From assembly GCA_030705925.1 (NCBI GenBank), contig JAUZPM010000002.1:1-64000 (forward strand): 64,000 bases of DNA. The letters run 5' to 3'. Source of the DNA: Bacillota bacterium (GTDB lineage: Bacteria > Bacillota > Clostridia > Oscillospirales > Feifaniaceae). Within the stretch, counting starts at the first letter, position 1. Each line of letters begins with the position of its first letter. The position numbers were made by a program, and so were the translations under genes. This document shows, piece by piece, positions 61,992 to 64,000 of the stretch. The notes below the pieces were generated by a model, which was not told the origin of the DNA, searched no databases, and was given only the letters and a program-made list of their open reading frames with translations.

Positions 61992-62486
61992 TTATTGATA
62001 ATAATTCTTAAGGTACTCTATCCATTCCGAGTATATCTTGTTGGCACTTTTTCCAAAAGTCTTTTGATAATCTTCAGTTTTTATCAGTTGCAAAACCTTA
62101 TTCCAACCATAATCATCGTTGATGAATTGTATATAAGTCGGCGCAAGTTGATAGCCTCCCATACCTGAAAATTGGATGGGATTCTTTGTCTGGAGATCTG
62201 AATAGGATGGAAGTATATGATCCTGCAGATATGACCTATAGAACGGCTCTCCATTTGACATATACAGTGCCATGCCTTCTGTTAGCCATAAATGAATATG
62301 TGGATTAAGAATGTTTGCATAGGCATGAACCATTTCGTGAAGCACGGCTTCTTTATTATCATCATATGTATGTATTTTTCTGGGGTTGGCGGGAGAAGTA
62401 AGAATTACCCTCGTACCTATATTATCCCCGATATACCTGTCGAGTCCCAGCAATGGCGCAATGTACCCGTATTTTTTTGCCTGCAT
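61992..62486 (-). pseudogene. HExxH zinc metallopeptidase, probably truncated at the 5' end
   Basis: Gluzincin-type zinc peptidase domain. The catalytic motif is HEMVHAY, followed by WLTEGMALYM with the third-ligand Glu. The frame continues upstream of ATG 62486 as plausible protein (NKNVTIYIYDHQST and NILSNELKIFE), without any ATG, GTG or TTG, into the end of the reductase gene at about 62590. The natural N-terminus is therefore missing. Whether a 164-residue product from ATG 62486 is made is uncertain; no ribosome binding site precedes it. Confidence 0.6.
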
Positions 62487-62565
62487 GGTAGATTGATGAT
62501 CATAGATGTAAATCGTAACATTCTTGTTTTGAGTTTCAAATATTTTTAACTCATTTGAGAGAATA

Positions 62566-63264
62566 TTACCAAGGCCTTTCTTTCTCGAGCCAGCCTTGCT
62601 CTTGCCAATACCTCACATCCGCAGGGTTAAAATGAAATTTTTTCTGCATAAATCTCATGGCATAAAATAGGCCTTTTACCCTTAGCGAAGGCTTGATATT
62701 CCTGCTTGCAGCTTTTATTTTTACCGACATTTTTTCGATATCCTTTTGAAACTGAAATTTCTTTTTTTCGCTTACGGTATTCCAGTCGGCCGCATTGACA
62801 TTTCTCCCAAAGATGTGAATTCGTGCAACCCCCCAGAATGTCATGCTGTCTTTCAGATCTTTCAGCGTAGACTTTGTTCCAGCACCCGCCGCTGTAGAGA
62901 TAAGAAGCGCTTGCTTATGAAACATTTCCCTCATCGGCTGATGCGGCATCCAGCGATATCCAAAATGATCAAGGAAAGCCTTTACCTGCCCAGGAACATG
63001 ATAGACATAAACGGGCGCGGTAAATATCATCAGATCGGCCTCACGCATGGATTCGATCATTGGTTTGAGATATTCGTAATCAGGGCATTTTGTATATTCG
63101 GTAAAGCATTGCCAGCATCCTCTGCAAAAATTGGGCATACTTTTAGGCAAAAAGAATTCCGTTACGTCGCAGCCTTCGGATAATTGACCGATAAATTGTT
63201 GTGCGATATTGTACGTACTGGATTTTGCTTTTCGCTGTGTTCCATATATAACAGCAATTTTCAT
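62566..63264 (-). CDS. Flavodoxin-fold NAD(P)H-dependent oxidoreductase
   Basis: FMN-reductase family protein of 232 residues. The FMN phosphate loop is IYGTQRKAKSSTYNIAQ at the start; a Cys-rich segment CRGCWQCFTE...CPDYEYL follows, as in the NADPH-dependent FMN reductases with extra cysteines; FTAPVYVYHVPGQVKAFLD is the typical flavin-binding strand. ATG 63264 after GGGGAA is chosen over the weak upstream Met. Substrate unknown. Confidence 0.82.
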   Translation of the reverse strand: MKIAVIYGTQRKAKSSTYNIAQQFIGQLSEGCDVTEFFLPKSMPNFCRGCWQCFTEYTKCPDYEYLKPMIESMREADLMIFTAPVYVYHVPGQVKAFLDHFGYRWMPHQPMREMFHKQALLISTAAGAGTKSTLKDLKDSMTFWGVARIHIFGRNVNAADWNTVSEKKKFQFQKDIEKMSVKIKAASRNIKPSLRVKGLFYAMRFMQKKFHFNPADVRYWQEQGWLEKERPW

Positions 63265-63644
63265 TTTATTCCCCATACTTTCAAGCATAAATATAGACGG
63301 CATTTCTTTTATTGAGGGCGTTTTCGGACGCTACGTTATATGTTGGAAAGGCCGACATTCACAAAATTTAGTTTATAAATAAGATAGTCGGAAAGCAGTA
63401 AGTCATTTTAAATCAATTATATCAAACAAACGAATTATTGTCAGTCAATTTTGTTTCCGAGTATAATTAAAGCCCTGTTACCAGCCATATCCAAAGCCTG
63501 TGCGACTTTAAGGTTAGAACGTATTGCATCGGCGAAATCGCTATTCTTCATCCGTATCATAACAATTTGGTCAAAAACGTAATTTGTTTACATGTGCATG
63601 TCTCCATCATAATAAAGATATAATGTATGATAATTCATTATAAA
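63265..63644. other. Intergenic region with a small coding remnant
   Basis: Nearly 380 bases without a full gene. Between 63441 and 63560 on the minus strand there is a short frame (listed separately). The remainder is AT-rich, with no promoter I would trust for the reductase gene. Confidence 0.5.
63441..63560 (-). other. 39-codon coding-like remnant
   Basis: Minus-strand frame with helical, charged sequence (NSDFADAIRSNLKVAQALDM, then AGNRALIILGNKID). Codon use resembles a real gene, but it has no clear ribosome binding site and no recognised family. It may be the tail end of a deleted gene next to the tRNA. Confidence 0.25.
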
Positions 63645-63695
63645 TAAAAAACGCATATACGCAAATTAATTTTATAATTAGCGTATATGCATTTT
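63645..63695 (-). terminator. Terminator of tRNA-Pro
   Basis: GCATATACGC pairs with GCGTATATGC across an AT-rich 18-base loop, followed on the minus strand by a T run. Confidence 0.8.
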
Positions 63696-63772
63696 TGGTC
63701 GGAGTGGCGGGAGTTGAACCCACGGCCTCTTGGTCCCGAACCAAGCGCTCTACCAAACTGAGCCACACCCCG
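63696..63772 (-). tRNA. tRNA-Pro (anticodon CGG)
   Basis: The minus strand folds as a complete cloverleaf of 77 bases: acceptor CGGGGTG/CACTCCG (one G-U pair), D-arm GGCTCAGTTTGGTAGAGC, anticodon arm CTTGG-TTCGGGA-CCAAG with CGG at the anticodon, T-arm GTGGGTTCAACTCCC-type, and an encoded CCA. Its position at the edge of an accessory region makes it a possible integration site. Confidence 0.93.
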
Positions 63773-63791
63773 GAATTTTCATTGCTTAATA

Positions 63792-63820
63792 ATTATAGTT
63801 ATGTTTCTCTTATATGTCAA
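63792..63820 (-). promoter_or_regulatory. Consensus promoter of tRNA-Pro
   Basis: TTGACA (63820-63815) and TATAAT (63797-63792), both perfect, are 17 bases apart on the minus strand. Confidence 0.9.
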
Positions 63821-63949
63821 GAAAAGATTTGTGTTACAAGGCATTATTATTATACAAATTTACCAAAAAGATAATTTGATAGTTTTTTGAAACATAAAAT
63901 CTTTAATTTATTTTTTAATTGCTTTATAATTAAATAAAGGAGAATGCAT

Positions 63950-64000
63950 ATGAAAAAATCAATTATTCTGTTAACAGTAGTTGCAACTGCCTGTATTGTA
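63950..64000 (+). CDS. Start of a secreted or lipoprotein gene (runs off the window)
   Basis: ATG 63950 is preceded by AAAGGAG at good distance; an in-frame ATG at 63944 overlaps the spacer. The 17 visible residues (MKKSIILLTVVATACIV) form the start of a signal peptide. Nothing more can be said about the protein. Confidence 0.7.
   Translation, partial: MKKSIILLTVVATACIV

Noticed and set aside
1-64000. CRISPR arrays, restriction-modification, toxin-antitoxin or secondary-metabolite clusters
   Set aside because: No regularly spaced repeats and no signature genes for these systems were found on either strand.

Overview
The window comes from a low-GC, spore-forming, anaerobic-type Firmicute of class Clostridia. 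Pointers are the spore-coat cotJABC operon, the yabP/yabQ sporulation pair, SpoVB-type and DivIC proteins, radical-SAM HemZ, a Bacillus-type (large) SRP RNA upstream of dnaX, many TTG/GTG starts with strong purine-rich ribosome binding sites, and sigma-A promoters close to TTGACA-17-TATAAT. I cannot name the species from sequence alone.

Layout. 1-0.4 kb: tail of an IS3-family transposase. 0.5-13.6 kb: mostly plus-strand housekeeping genes (recJ, rel, dtd, a metallo-hydrolase, hemZ, a uridine-kinase-like protein, a SpoVB-type flippase, mazG, hup, rqcP) after a minus-strand AGCS amino-acid symporter. 13.6-21.3 kb: manA, a lipid kinase, rarA, a flavodoxin, and a minus-strand trpS-tagO-wecB-unknown operon. 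21.4-24.3 kb: SRP RNA-dnaX-ybaB-recR. 24.3-29.3 kb: an E2-like acyltransferase, birA-bioY behind a BirA operator, then yabP-yabQ-divIC-yabR, which is the second half of a cluster whose first half (spoVB/mazG/hup/rqcP) lies at 10.5-13.6 kb. 29.4 kb: a candidate minus-strand small RNA. 29.5-37.8 kb: amidohydrolase, lone fumarase alpha subunit, hpf, a zinc-uptake operon with its own Fur-family regulator, and a P1B metal ATPase with an unusual zinc-finger front end. 38-45.7 kb: cotJABC, a small phage-like pair, a nuclease-fold protein, a DUF134-Mrp-NifX iron-sulfur operon, and an RHH-like gene in front of clpB.

45.7-59.2 kb is a continuous minus-strand cell-surface block: a GntR/ABC operon with a 35-bp palindromic operator, two lipoproteins, an LTA-synthase-type sulfatase, two tandem SLH-domain proteins that share an otherwise unrecognised N-terminal domain, a small membrane-anchored protein, a CapD/FlaA1-type sugar dehydratase, and the tyrosine-phosphorylation trio CpsB-CpsD-CpsC. 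No glycosyltransferases are present between them.

59.6-63.6 kb is accessory and partly decayed: an alpha/beta-hydrolase broken by a frameshift, an AraC regulator, a C_GCAxxG_C_C protein, a 5'-truncated zinc metallopeptidase, a flavodoxin-fold reductase and a small coding remnant. It ends at a tRNA-Pro gene with a perfect consensus promoter. The last 50 bases begin a secreted or lipoprotein gene that runs off the window.

No CRISPR array, no complete mobile element and no biosynthetic gene cluster were seen. The observations most worth following are the candidate C-rich small RNA, the RanBP2-type zinc finger fused to a metal pump, the SLH/tyrosine-kinase/LTA-synthase block, and the SRP RNA whose long closing helix abuts the dnaX ribosome binding site.
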